A DNA stretch of 64,000 nucleotides from Qipengyuania atrilutea (GCF_013370205.1 NZ_JABWGV010000002.1:372001-436000), one strand, 5' to 3'. Counted from the stretch's first letter, positions 48,780 through 56,907 are shown. Translations and numbers: made by a program. Notes: generated from the sequence alone by a model not told the origin.

Positions 48780-49040
48780 TTACTGTGCCTGTGCGTCGAC
48801 GACGTCTTCAGCGGCGTCGCCGGCTTCGCCCATTGCGTCAGCCTGCTCGTCGAGCACTTCTTCCTGCACTTCGTCGCCCTGCGCTTCGGCGAGGTCGGCC
48901 TGCTCTTCGAGCACGTCTTCCTGCGCTTCATACTGCTGCTCGACGAGATCTTCCTGCGCTTCCTGCTCGCTTTCGGCGCATGCGGAAAGCGTCGTCAGAG
49001 CGGCTGCGGAAAGTGCGATGGTGAATTTGTTGAACTTCAT
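48780..49040 (-). CDS. Small, highly acidic lipoprotein
   Basis: This 86-residue protein has a lipoprotein signal, MKFNKFTIALSAAALTTLSA followed by Cys21 (lipobox LSAC). The mature part is almost entirely Glu, Asp, Ala and Gln in repeating units such as EEQADLAEAQGDEVQEEVLD, likely a single negatively charged helix. It probably sits in the periplasm anchored to a membrane; function is unknown. The start is ATG 49040, preceded by AAGGGG. A rho-independent terminator follows the gene, which suggests a strongly expressed single transcript. Confidence 0.85.
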   Translation of the reverse strand: MKFNKFTIALSAAALTTLSACAESEQEAQEDLVEQQYEAQEDVLEEQADLAEAQGDEVQEEVLDEQADAMGEAGDAAEDVVDAQAQ

Positions 49041-49260
49041 AATGGGTAGCCCCTTTGTTTTAGCTTGTACCAAGCAAGCGCATTACTGGACTTTCCGCGG
49101 GAATACGTCAATTCCGCTGCCGTATCCGGTCTGGATAAGCCTTCGGTCCGCCCCCGCGCGCGCTCGATCGGCCCGCCGGTTGCAAGGCGAATCATAAGTG
49201 TGCGAAGCGCGCGCTTTGCTGTAACCGAACCGACATATTCCCCGAATGAGACCCTAGTAG

Positions 49261-49959
49261 ATGGCGCGAGAGAACCAGAAACCGATCGAACGTATCCAGC
49301 AGAACCTGCTGGCGCGCAGCGAGCGACGTCTGCTCAACTGGCTGTGCGCGCGGATGCCGGGATGGGTTTCGCCCGACATGCTGACTTTCGTCGGCATGAT
49401 CGGCGCCTTTCTCGTGTTCGCCGGATATGTCGGCAGCAACCTCGGCGACGAGTGGCTGTGGGTCGCTATCGGGGGTTACATCGTCCAGTGGTTCGGCGAT
49501 TCCACCGACGGCAGCCTCGCCCGCTTCCGCCAGATCGAGCGGCCGAGATACGGCTATTTCCTCGACCATAGCTGCGACGGGCTTGCGACCACGCTGGTGG
49601 TAGCCGGAATTGGCCTCAGCCCCTACGTCAAGCTCGAAGTCGCGCTCGTTGCGCTGGCCGGTTACCTGCTGCTTTCGATCCACGCGTTTCTGTCGGTCCG
49701 CGTTCTGGGCGAGCTCAAACTGTCCTACCTCAATGCAGGACCGACTGAGCTGCGCTTCGTCCTGATCGCGCTCACGCTTGCCATGATCTATTTTCGCACC
49801 GGGCCGGGCATCTTCGGACCGATCAACGGTTTCGACCTGTTCGTGGGGACGGTGGGCACCTTGCTGATCGCGCTCTTCACGATCCAGACCGTCGTGACCG
49901 CGCGCCGCCTCGCAAGCGAAGAGCCCTCCCGCAACAAGGAATGGTCGCGGCGCAAGTAG
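49261..49959 (+). CDS. CDP-alcohol phosphatidyltransferase family protein
   Basis: This 232-residue integral membrane enzyme has the family motif D-x2-D-G-x2-A-R-x8-9-G-x3-D-x3-D in order: GDSTDGSLARF from Asp80, then GYFLDHSCD. About six helices are predicted (for example FVGMIGAFLVFAGYVGS, TTLVVAGIGLSPYV, LIALTLAMIYF). It transfers a phospho-alcohol between CMP and an acceptor; the substrates cannot be told from sequence, with phosphatidylglycerol-phosphate, inositol and serine types all possible. The start is ATG 49261 (MARENQKPIERIQ). A decayed copy of its second half lies at 51450-51745. Confidence 0.9.
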   Translation: MARENQKPIERIQQNLLARSERRLLNWLCARMPGWVSPDMLTFVGMIGAFLVFAGYVGSNLGDEWLWVAIGGYIVQWFGDSTDGSLARFRQIERPRYGYFLDHSCDGLATTLVVAGIGLSPYVKLEVALVALAGYLLLSIHAFLSVRVLGELKLSYLNAGPTELRFVLIALTLAMIYFRTGPGIFGPINGFDLFVGTVGTLLIALFTIQTVVTARRLASEEPSRNKEWSRRK

Positions 49960-50210
49960 CTCAGGAAGCCGCTTTTGATGATGCGGTGTGGCGCTTGACG
50001 ACCTCATTGCGGACGATAACGCTGTTAGGTTGATGAGTTCGCTGGCCGTCCCGAGATAGCTTACGTACTCAGGCAAAATAATGTATCCTGCGTTCGACTC
50101 ACAAGAACACGCCTGTGGTCGCTAGATTCAAGCTTCTGATTTGCCTGCGAATTCGCCCGAAAGTGGTCCCGCGCATGGTTCATTCCTGAAGATGAAAGTT
50201 AGCTTCCACC

Positions 50211-50912
50211 ATGCGATCAGCGCAATCCTACAGTCGAAACGAAGAAACGGGCACTCCGTCTGCGCTGCGCATGATGACGCCCCAACGAGTGCGCGTGATC
50301 ATATGCCTCTCCTTTGATTGTCGTGCTGAACCCGCCGAGGTGGATTCATTCAAGAGTACGTTGCTAGCAGACCCGAAAGTTCGGCACGCAGTTGAGGTCA
50401 GCGGTGCCTATGACTTTATGGCGGAAGCAGTTCTGTCCAGCATGAGCGCCTATCAGGATTTTGTGCAGTCGCTGAGCGAACCACTGGCGAAGCTGGTTAC
50501 GCGGCACGAAGAAAGCTTCATTTGCAAGAGGTTCGTCAGGCACCGTGTCGAAGACACCGCAATCTGGGTTCCTGCACCTCAGGGCTATAAGAGAGTAGAT
50601 ACCCGCGACATCGATAAGGTCTCCGCTGAAGGAGACTACATGCGAATCTACTCGCGAGGGGACAGTTGGCTTGTCCACGCGACGATGCGTTCTCTCGAGC
50701 ACCGCCTAAACCCTGATCATTTCATTCGCCTAAACCGCTCCGTCATCGTGCGCCTAAGCTTTATAGACTTCTTCGTCCACGAAGGCAGGCGCTGGCTCGT
50801 GCAGCTATGCGACGGAACATGCGAGCGAGTCAGCAGAACTCACGTGGCTCAAGTCTGCAGCGCTTTGAGGTTCACCTCGTCGATACGAGAACGCGCTTCG
50901 CCGAAGCCGTAA
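50211..50912 (+). CDS. AsnC-type ligand domain fused to LytTR DNA-binding domain
   Basis: This 233-residue regulator has two parts. Residues 25-115 resemble the C-terminal effector (RAM) domain of Lrp/AsnC proteins: PAEVDSFKSTLLADPKVRHA, VEVSGAYDFMAEAV and a YQDFVQSL helix. Residues 130-220 form a LytTR domain: VSAEGDYMRIYSRGDSWLVH, RSLEHRLNPDHFIRLNRSVI and FFVHEGRRWLVQLCDG. There is no receiver domain, no membrane segment and no AsnC helix-turn-helix. It would therefore sense a small molecule, possibly an amino acid, and bind DNA through LytTR. The start is ATG 50211. Direct repeats at its 3' end precede urcA. Confidence 0.83.
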   Translation: MRSAQSYSRNEETGTPSALRMMTPQRVRVIICLSFDCRAEPAEVDSFKSTLLADPKVRHAVEVSGAYDFMAEAVLSSMSAYQDFVQSLSEPLAKLVTRHEESFICKRFVRHRVEDTAIWVPAPQGYKRVDTRDIDKVSAEGDYMRIYSRGDSWLVHATMRSLEHRLNPDHFIRLNRSVIVRLSFIDFFVHEGRRWLVQLCDGTCERVSRTHVAQVCSALRFTSSIRERASPKP

Positions 50913-50946
50913 CCTTTCGCCGAAAACTTCGTGAAAGTTCACCGAA
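50897..50946 (+). promoter_or_regulatory. TTCRCCGAA direct-repeat array, candidate LytTR operator for urcA
   Basis: The nine-base sequence TTCGCCGAA occurs at 50897-50905 and again at 50916-50924, and TTCACCGAA at 50938-50946; a weaker TTCGTGAAA is at 50928-50936. Start-to-start distances are 19 and 22 bases, about two helical turns, as expected for paired LytTR half-sites. The array spans the stop codon of the LytTR gene and ends 78 bases before the urcA ATG. Confidence 0.5.
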
Positions 50947-51024
50947 GAACAAGAGCACTTTCTGTGGTGACATGGCACTCATCAGCTGTCTCGAAACGAG
51001 ACCGTTGGTGGAAAGGAACGTGTC

Positions 51025-51420
51025 ATGAAATTGCAGAAACTAGCCTGCGCCTTTGCTGCAGTAGCAATAACCACGATGGCCATAGGGGTGACGCTATCAC
51101 CTGTAGCGGTTGCGAAAGCGCCTATCGATGTCATCGCAGAACCGCCTCCGGAAGGAACAACTTTAGTGAGCTACGCTGATCTGAACCTGACAACAGGCGC
51201 CGGCGAGCGCACTCTCAAAGAACGGGTGAGAGGCGCCGTCCGCTTCGTCTGCAAGCCTCACGCCACGTTCGGTTGGTACGAATATTATGGATGCCGCAAT
51301 TTCGCGTGGAAGGGAGCAATGCCCCAAATCGAACGTGCGGTGAAACGAGCCCGTGATTTGGCGGTTAACGGCAAATCGAATATCCCTCCTGTCGCGCTCG
51401 CTGTCTCTGTATCGAGATGA
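51025..51420 (+). CDS. UrcA family protein
   Basis: This 131-residue exported protein has a signal peptide, MKLQKLACAFAAVAITTMAI followed by a cut near VAVA-KA. The mature part fits UrcA: VSYADLNLTTGAGERTLKER, VRGAVRFVCKPH, a second Cys in YYGCRNFAWK, and a C-terminal helix AMPQIERAVKRARDLA. The two cysteines likely form a disulfide. UrcA function is unknown; such genes are common in sphingomonads and are often found near LytTR-type regulators. AAAGGAACG lies upstream of the ATG. The repeat array suggests control by the adjacent regulator. Confidence 0.88.
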   Translation: MKLQKLACAFAAVAITTMAIGVTLSPVAVAKAPIDVIAEPPPEGTTLVSYADLNLTTGAGERTLKERVRGAVRFVCKPHATFGWYEYYGCRNFAWKGAMPQIERAVKRARDLAVNGKSNIPPVALAVSVSR

Positions 51421-51434
51421 TGGAGCGTTGCTGA

Positions 51435-51464
51435 AGCTGCAGTATAGTCGCCTCTGCTGCAGCT
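51435..51464 (+). terminator. Hairpin after urcA
   Basis: AGCTGCAG (51435-51442) and CTGCAGCT (51457-51464) pair perfectly across a 14-base loop, 14 bases after the urcA stop. No U-tract follows; the pseudogene remnant begins at about its right arm. Confidence 0.35.
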
Positions 51465-51745
51465 CCGCGCTATTCGCCTCATCGACCACAATACGGCTAT
51501 TTCCTCAACCAAAACTGCGACAGACTAGCGACCATGCTGGCGATGGCCGGATTAGCCTCAATCCCAACGTCAGCTTGAAGTCGCGCTGGCCGGTTACCTG
51601 CTGCTTTCGGTCCACGCGTGGCTTTCGGTCCGCATTCTGGACGAGCTTAAACTGCGCTAACGTAATGCAAAGGCCGACCGAGCTCCCCTTCATCCAGATC
51701 GCGCTTACCTTTGCAAGAATTCTATTTACCCTTGGAGTTTTTCAA
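51450..51745 (+). pseudogene. Decayed partial copy of the CDP-alcohol phosphatidyltransferase gene
   Basis: From about 51495 the DNA aligns with 49549-49800 of the intact gene: both start CGGCTATTTCCTC and share GCTGGCCGGTTACCTGCTGC, then TTTCGGTCC-type and CCGACCGAGCTC-type blocks. The copy has small deletions (one removes about ten bases of GTCGCGCTCGTTGCGCTGG), insertions and an in-frame stop. A last piece still reads RPTELPFIQIALTFARILF against GPTELRFVLIALTLAMIYF. Weaker similarity extends left to about 51450, covering part of the catalytic motif. It cannot make a working enzyme. Confidence 0.8.
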
Positions 51746-51787
51746 ATTGAGCAACAGCCACCAACGCCTAAGTGCACATCGTGGTTC

Positions 51788-53008
51788 TTAGCTTTCGAAC
51801 CGGTAAATTCCAGCGCTTGCCAGCGCGCGTGAGCTTGCCAATAGATGGTTGAAGGTCCGCTGACGTATCCACTTCGACGACGCGCCGTTGGTTACGAACT
51901 CGTCAATTAAAGTTTTCCAATCGACAGAACGTTGCAAGTCGGACCAGCTATCCTCGGCTGTTCTCGACATTTTGGCGTAAAGATCCTGGTTGGTTAACAA
52001 TCGCTCAATCGCATCCGCAAATGACTTGGGGTTTCGCTGCCTGAAAATGCCGGCGCGATCGTTAGTACCCAATATTGGGAAAAACATCGGATGGTCGCTG
52101 CACACTATCGGTGTTCTGCTGGCAATCGCTTCAAACAAGGCCAGAGGAAAACCTTCCGGGAAGGAATGGCGGCTAGGCACAGCAATCAAGTCGCTAGAAC
52201 GAAAAAGTTCGATGACTTCGGGGTTCGGAATGCGCCCGAGAAAGGTCACTTGGTCCTCGATTCGAAGCTTCGCAACCAATCGGTTCATGGCATCGAGGTC
52301 TCCGGACCCTGCAAGCTTGGCGCGTAGGATGATGCCCCGTTTTTTTAATATTCCGATGGCATGGAGAAGGTCTCCGACGCCCTTTTGCTCATTAATCACC
52401 CCTGCATAGACGATTAAAGGCGCAGTCTCGTACGACCTGCTTCTCGGCTCGAATTGATCTGGAGAAAACATCTTCGGGACGTCCCAAGCCAACAGCTTAT
52501 TCGCGTCTACGCCGTATTCGGCGAGCTTCATGGCAGAGGGCCAGCAATGATTCGCTACCAGTAGCAAACGCGCATCATTGAGAACCTTGGCTAGCTTTCG
52601 ACGCTCGACATATCCGCGCGGTCCGGTCCGATTATAGCTGTTAGCCATGGCCAACATTACTGGTCGTCCCGTTTGCATACAGGCGTTCACGAAGTCGAGG
52701 TTCGGAAAATGAGGTATCAAAACTTCCGAACTGTCGTCAGCCAACGCTGCGCGCAACAATGAATTATCTCCTACTCGCTGCGCGTTGAGAGCAATGATTT
52801 TGACGTTGTTGCGAGGTTCTTCGACCCTTCGATCATCAGACCAATAGCGGTAGATCGTGACCCGTACGCCTCTATCCGCGAGGGAAGTAACAAGCTTCGC
52901 AACTTCGGGATGGGTCGCATAGACCTGCGGTTCACCTTTATCGTGACGCCGAAGGACTTCAGCAAAATCGCCTGCGAAGAAAAAGATAGAAACCGATCTA
53001 GCCGACAT
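51788..53008 (-). CDS. Family 4 glycosyltransferase (orphan)
   Basis: This 406-residue GT-B enzyme has a donor half with APLIVYAGVINEQKGVGDLL, LRAKLAGSGDLDAMNRLVAK, QVTFLGRIPNPEVIELFRSS, and the EX7E-type region FPEGFPLALFEAIASRTPIV followed by CSDHPMFFPIL. The N-terminal half (SIFFFAGDFAEVLRRHDKGE) would bind the acceptor. The start ATG 53008 follows GGGGGA at short spacing; an upstream frame start at 53062 lacks support. No other glycan gene is adjacent, and the gene is clearly more AT-rich than ftsK beside it, which suggests acquisition by transfer. Confidence 0.88.
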   Translation of the reverse strand: MSARSVSIFFFAGDFAEVLRRHDKGEPQVYATHPEVAKLVTSLADRGVRVTIYRYWSDDRRVEEPRNNVKIIALNAQRVGDNSLLRAALADDSSEVLIPHFPNLDFVNACMQTGRPVMLAMANSYNRTGPRGYVERRKLAKVLNDARLLLVANHCWPSAMKLAEYGVDANKLLAWDVPKMFSPDQFEPRSRSYETAPLIVYAGVINEQKGVGDLLHAIGILKKRGIILRAKLAGSGDLDAMNRLVAKLRIEDQVTFLGRIPNPEVIELFRSSDLIAVPSRHSFPEGFPLALFEAIASRTPIVCSDHPMFFPILGTNDRAGIFRQRNPKSFADAIERLLTNQDLYAKMSRTAEDSWSDLQRSVDWKTLIDEFVTNGASSKWIRQRTFNHLLASSRALASAGIYRFES

Positions 53009-53239
53009 AATTCCCCCATCGGGCCATTGTCGGCAATTTCTATTGTTTTTTCTATCAGTCAACCTGCGTTAGAGGGGCAGGCCGAACCCTTTCCGAAAAC
53101 CGAGGACGCCGTCGATACCGTTCTATGAATTGAAGTCGGAACGAATTGTTCACTGACACCGCACCTCGCCAGTATGTGGCGCTATCCTACTTATTTAGTA
53201 ACGGCAGCCTTGTCCGCATTTCCTGGTCATTCGCTACCC

Positions 53240-55594
53240 CTAAAGCGGGTTGCCGTCCTGATCGCGGAAGATTTCGCGGCGGCCGACGTGGTCAGCCGGG
53301 CCGACGAGGCCTTCGCCCTCCATGCGCTCGATCCATTTGGCCGCGGTGTTATAGCCGACGCCCATCTGGCGCTGGAGCCATGAGCCCGACGCCTTTTGGT
53401 TCTCGATCACGATCTGGCAGGCCTGCCGGTACTTGCGCTCTTCCGGGTCGTCGGAGGCGGTGAACTCGTCCTCGAAATTGAAGCCGCCGTCCTCGGGTTC
53501 CTCGGTCACGGCATCGACGTATTCGGGTTTGCCCTGCGCGCGCCAATGATCGGCGACGCGCTCGACTTCCTCGTCGGACACGAACGGTCCGTGGACGCGC
53601 ACCATCGCGCCGGTGTTGGGCTTGTAGAGCATGTCGCCCTTGCCCAGCAGCTGCTCCGCCCCCTGCTCGCCCAGAATGGTGCGGCTGTCGATCCGGCTCG
53701 TCACCTTGAAACTGATTCGGGTCGGCAGGTTCGCCTTGATGACGCCGGTGATGACGTCGACCGAGGGGCGCTGCGTCGCCATGATCAAGTGAATTCCGGC
53801 GGCGCGCGATTTCTGGCTGAGGCGCTGGATCAGCACTTCGATTTCCTTGCCGACCGTCACCATAAGGTCGGCGAGTTCGTCCACGATCAGCACGATCTGC
53901 GGCAGCGCCTGGTAATCGAGCTGTTCTTCCTCGTAGATCTCCTCGCCGGTTTCGGGGTCGAAGCCGGTCTGCACGCGGCGGCCGAGCGGCTTGCCCTTGG
54001 CGGCGGCGGCGCGGACCTTTTCGTTGAAGCTGGAGAGATTGCGCGAGCTGACGCTCGACATCATGCGGTAGCGGCGCTCCATCTCCTCGACCGCCCATTT
54101 GAGGGCGCGCACGGACTTGTGCGGCTCGGTCACGACGGGCGAGAGCAGGTGCGGAATGTCGTCGTAGGTTTTTAGTTCGAGGACCTTGGGATCGATCAGG
54201 ATCAGGCGGCATTCCTGCGGCGTGAAACGGTACAGCAGCGACAGCAGGATGGCGTTGAGGCCGACCGACTTGCCCGACCCGGTCGTGCCCGCGACCAGCA
54301 GGTGAGGCATGGCGGCAAGGTCGGCGATGATCGGCTCGCCCGCGATATCCTTGCCGAGGATCATGGGCAGATTGCCCTTGGCCTCGACGAAATCGGCGCA
54401 GGCGGCAAGCTCACGGAATGACACCATCTGCCGGTCGGCGTTGGGCAGCTCGATGCCCATGACGGTGCGGCCCGGAATGGGCGAGACGCGGGCGGAAATC
54501 GCGCTCATGTTGCGGGCGATGTCTTCGGCGAGGCCGACCACGCGGCTCGCCTTGATGCCGGGGGCAGGCTCGAGTTCGTACATGGTGACGACCGGGCCGG
54601 TGCGCACGGCGGTGATCTCGCCCTTCACGTTGAAGTCGTCGAGCACGTTTTCGAGCAGGCGGGCATTGCGTTCGAGCGCCATCTTGTCGAGCTTGGGCGC
54701 GGTGTGCGCGGGCGCTTCTTCGAGCAGGTCGATGCTCGGCAAATCGTAATCGGCGAACATGTCGCGCTGGCTCGACTTGGGCTTCGACGGCTGGCGCGGC
54801 GGGGCGGAGGGATCGCTGATTTCGGGCGAGCGGCGCGGCGGCGCGGCGGGCGCGTCGTCGTCCTCGTCCGCATCGGCAAGCGTGCGAGCGGGCTTCGCCT
54901 TGCGCGGCTTGACGGGCAGGGCGCTGTCGTCCTCGGCTTCGGTGCTGCCCCGGCGCAGAAAGGCAGGGAGCGTGAGCCACTGCGCCCAATCGATCGCGAA
55001 GACGCGGGTGGTAAGGGCAAGTGCTCCGGCAAGGCTCGCGAGACCGAGCCCGGCGATGATCCAGACGCGCGCGGTCTCCGGAAAGCGGCCCGCAATGCCC
55101 TCAAACGCAGATGCACCGAGCAGGCCCGACACGCCGCCGAGGCCCGCGGGCAGCGACCAGTCGCTACCGTCGGTCATCAGCGAAAGAACGATGCCGAACA
55201 ACACGATCGCCGCGACCAGCATCGCGAGCGGGCGCCACCATGCGCCGTGCGTCGCCCCCTCGTCCGTGCCGTCCGTCTCGACTGCGCGCCACAGCCTCCG
55301 CGCCGCGACGTAGATGAGCGGCAGCAGCAGCAGAGAGGGCCAGCCGAACAGGAACAGCATCCGCTCCGACGCCCAAGCGCCGCCGGAACCCATCCAATTG
55401 GCGATGTCCCCGCCCGCCGCGGCGGTGGAGGGACTCGGGTCGGTCTGGGTATAGCTGGCGAGCGACAAAGCGAGGAAGACGAGGAGCAACGCCAGCGCGC
55501 CCGCGCCGATCATCTGGCCCGCGCGCGCAGCCGAACGGCGGAAGGCGGCCCGCCAGTCGGTGCTCTTGCCGCTACTCATTGCCCGCGTTGCCAT
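53240..55594 (-). CDS. ftsK: DNA translocase FtsK
   Basis: This 784-residue septal ATPase pumps chromosome termini during division. The N-terminus has four hydrophobic helices (for example AGALALLLVFLALSLASY, LAMLVAAIVLFGIVLSLM), then a short Pro/Ala/charged linker (about residues 215-285), then the RecA-like motor with Walker A in VAGTTGSGKSVGLNA, LILIDPKVLELKTYDDIPHL and VDELADLMVTVGKEIEVLI. The C-terminal gamma domain is a winged helix (SWLQRQMGVGYNTAAKWIER) that recognises KOPS sites. The linker is short compared with E. coli. The start is ATG 55594; ATG 55579 is possible. Confidence 0.95.
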   Translation of the reverse strand: MATRAMSSGKSTDWRAAFRRSAARAGQMIGAGALALLLVFLALSLASYTQTDPSPSTAAAGGDIANWMGSGGAWASERMLFLFGWPSLLLLPLIYVAARRLWRAVETDGTDEGATHGAWWRPLAMLVAAIVLFGIVLSLMTDGSDWSLPAGLGGVSGLLGASAFEGIAGRFPETARVWIIAGLGLASLAGALALTTRVFAIDWAQWLTLPAFLRRGSTEAEDDSALPVKPRKAKPARTLADADEDDDAPAAPPRRSPEISDPSAPPRQPSKPKSSQRDMFADYDLPSIDLLEEAPAHTAPKLDKMALERNARLLENVLDDFNVKGEITAVRTGPVVTMYELEPAPGIKASRVVGLAEDIARNMSAISARVSPIPGRTVMGIELPNADRQMVSFRELAACADFVEAKGNLPMILGKDIAGEPIIADLAAMPHLLVAGTTGSGKSVGLNAILLSLLYRFTPQECRLILIDPKVLELKTYDDIPHLLSPVVTEPHKSVRALKWAVEEMERRYRMMSSVSSRNLSSFNEKVRAAAAKGKPLGRRVQTGFDPETGEEIYEEEQLDYQALPQIVLIVDELADLMVTVGKEIEVLIQRLSQKSRAAGIHLIMATQRPSVDVITGVIKANLPTRISFKVTSRIDSRTILGEQGAEQLLGKGDMLYKPNTGAMVRVHGPFVSDEEVERVADHWRAQGKPEYVDAVTEEPEDGGFNFEDEFTASDDPEERKYRQACQIVIENQKASGSWLQRQMGVGYNTAAKWIERMEGEGLVGPADHVGRREIFRDQDGNPL

Positions 55595-55658
55595 GTCGAA
55601 AGAAAACCCGCTCCGAAACCCGTATTGCGCCCGTAATGCACCGGGGCGGAGTCGCCGG

Positions 55659-56216
55659 TCAAGTGATAGGACTGAGCCCGCCGATGGCGGCCCAGCGCGG
55701 CCAGCAGAGTGCGCGTGCTTTCTCTGCCGTCATTCCGCCGAGCGCGATGACGGGCATCTCGGCCTTGGCAGCCAGTTCGCGGAAGCGCTCCGGACCGAGC
55801 GAAGGAGCGCCGGGATGCGAGCAGCTCGGGAACACTGGCGAGAGGAAAACGGCCTTGGCGCCTGCCAAATTGGCGGCGACAATTTCGGTCACGTCATGCG
55901 CCGTCGCGAAAAGCGGAAGATTGCCGGCTTGGGGGGTGTCTGGAGGTCCGTAAATACCGGCTATGCATCCTTGAACCCCGTTTAGGTGCATTTGTGCGCA
56001 CTTCACCCGACCGGCGGGAACGAGCGTTGAGAACTCCTTCCTTTCGGCGATTTCTAGCAGTTCTTTCAGCCGCTTGACCCAGGCTTCGTCCATCAGATGA
56101 TGATGCCGGAACACGAAGCCGGACCCTCTCGGCAATTCTGAAAGAGCGCGTTCGAGAACCGTGTCGTTGCGCGCATCGGACAAGAGCCAAAGCTGGGGGA
56201 GGGTCTGGCATGACAT
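55659..56216 (-). CDS. Thiamine phosphate synthase/TenI-like protein
   Basis: This 185-residue TIM-barrel protein resembles ThiE, which joins the pyrimidine and thiazole parts of thiamine. It begins MSCQTLPQLWLLSDARNDTV, has FRHHHLMDE, VFLSPVFPSCSHPGAPSLGP and the phosphate-binding VIALGGMTAEKA. It is shorter than canonical ThiE (about 210 residues) and the usual HLGQxD region is altered (CAQMHLNGVQG), so it may be a TenI-type or salvage homologue. The start is ATG 56216, 25 bases from the divergent yggS start. Confidence 0.82.
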   Translation of the reverse strand: MSCQTLPQLWLLSDARNDTVLERALSELPRGSGFVFRHHHLMDEAWVKRLKELLEIAERKEFSTLVPAGRVKCAQMHLNGVQGCIAGIYGPPDTPQAGNLPLFATAHDVTEIVAANLAGAKAVFLSPVFPSCSHPGAPSLGPERFRELAAKAEMPVIALGGMTAEKARALCWPRWAAIGGLSPIT

Positions 56217-56241
56217 GGCGGACACGCTATAGCGGCGCGTG

Positions 56242-56904
56242 ATGGAAAAGACAGAAACTCCCCTCGAAATGGTGCGCGCCAATATCGCCAAACAGTGCAG
56301 GATCGCGCGGCGCGAACCTGACGACGTGACGCTGATCGCGGTGAGCAAGAAGCACGGCGAGGAAACGATCGTCCCGCTCCTCGACGAGGGGCACCGGGTC
56401 TTCGGCGAGAACCGCGTGCAGGAAGCGCAGGACAAGTGGCCGCCGCTGCGCGAACGCTACGAGGGCATCGAACTGCACCTTGTCGGCCAGCTTCAGTCGA
56501 ACAAGGCGGAGGATGCGGCGGCGCTGTTCGACTGCATCCACTCGCTCGACCGGATGAGTCTCGTCAAGGCGCTACCCAAAGCCTTCGAGAAAGCAGGCCG
56601 TAAAGTGCCGTGCTTCATCCAGGTCAACATCGGCAGCGAGGATCAGAAGGGCGGCGTTGCGATCGCCGAACTGGCCGAACTGGTTGCCGCAGCGCGCGAG
56701 GCGGAGATCCCGCTCGCCGGATTGATGTGCATTCCGCCTGCCGACATCGAACCCGCGCCGTTCTTCGCGCTCCTCGGCAAGCTCGCCGACGAGAACGGCC
56801 TTGAAGGTCTGAGCATGGGAATGAGCGGCGATTACGAGACCGCGGTCATGCTCGGCGCCACGCACGTCCGTGTCGGCACGGCGCTGTTCGGCGCGCGCGG
56901 CTAA
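56242..56904 (+). CDS. YggS family PLP-binding homeostasis protein
   Basis: This 220-residue PLP-binding protein has the alanine-racemase-like barrel only. Lys in LIAVSKKHGEETIVPLLDEG binds PLP; GENRVQEAQDKW, HLVGQLQSNKAEDAAALFD, IQVNIGSEDQKGG and LSMGMSGDYETAVMLGATHV are the standard blocks. It buffers free pyridoxal phosphate and affects amino-acid pools. The start chosen is ATG 56242; the GTG just before it is an alternative. The gene stands alone, divergent from the ThiE-like gene. Confidence 0.95.
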   Translation: MEKTETPLEMVRANIAKQCRIARREPDDVTLIAVSKKHGEETIVPLLDEGHRVFGENRVQEAQDKWPPLRERYEGIELHLVGQLQSNKAEDAAALFDCIHSLDRMSLVKALPKAFEKAGRKVPCFIQVNIGSEDQKGGVAIAELAELVAAAREAEIPLAGLMCIPPADIEPAPFFALLGKLADENGLEGLSMGMSGDYETAVMLGATHVRVGTALFGARG

Positions 56905-56907
56905 GTC

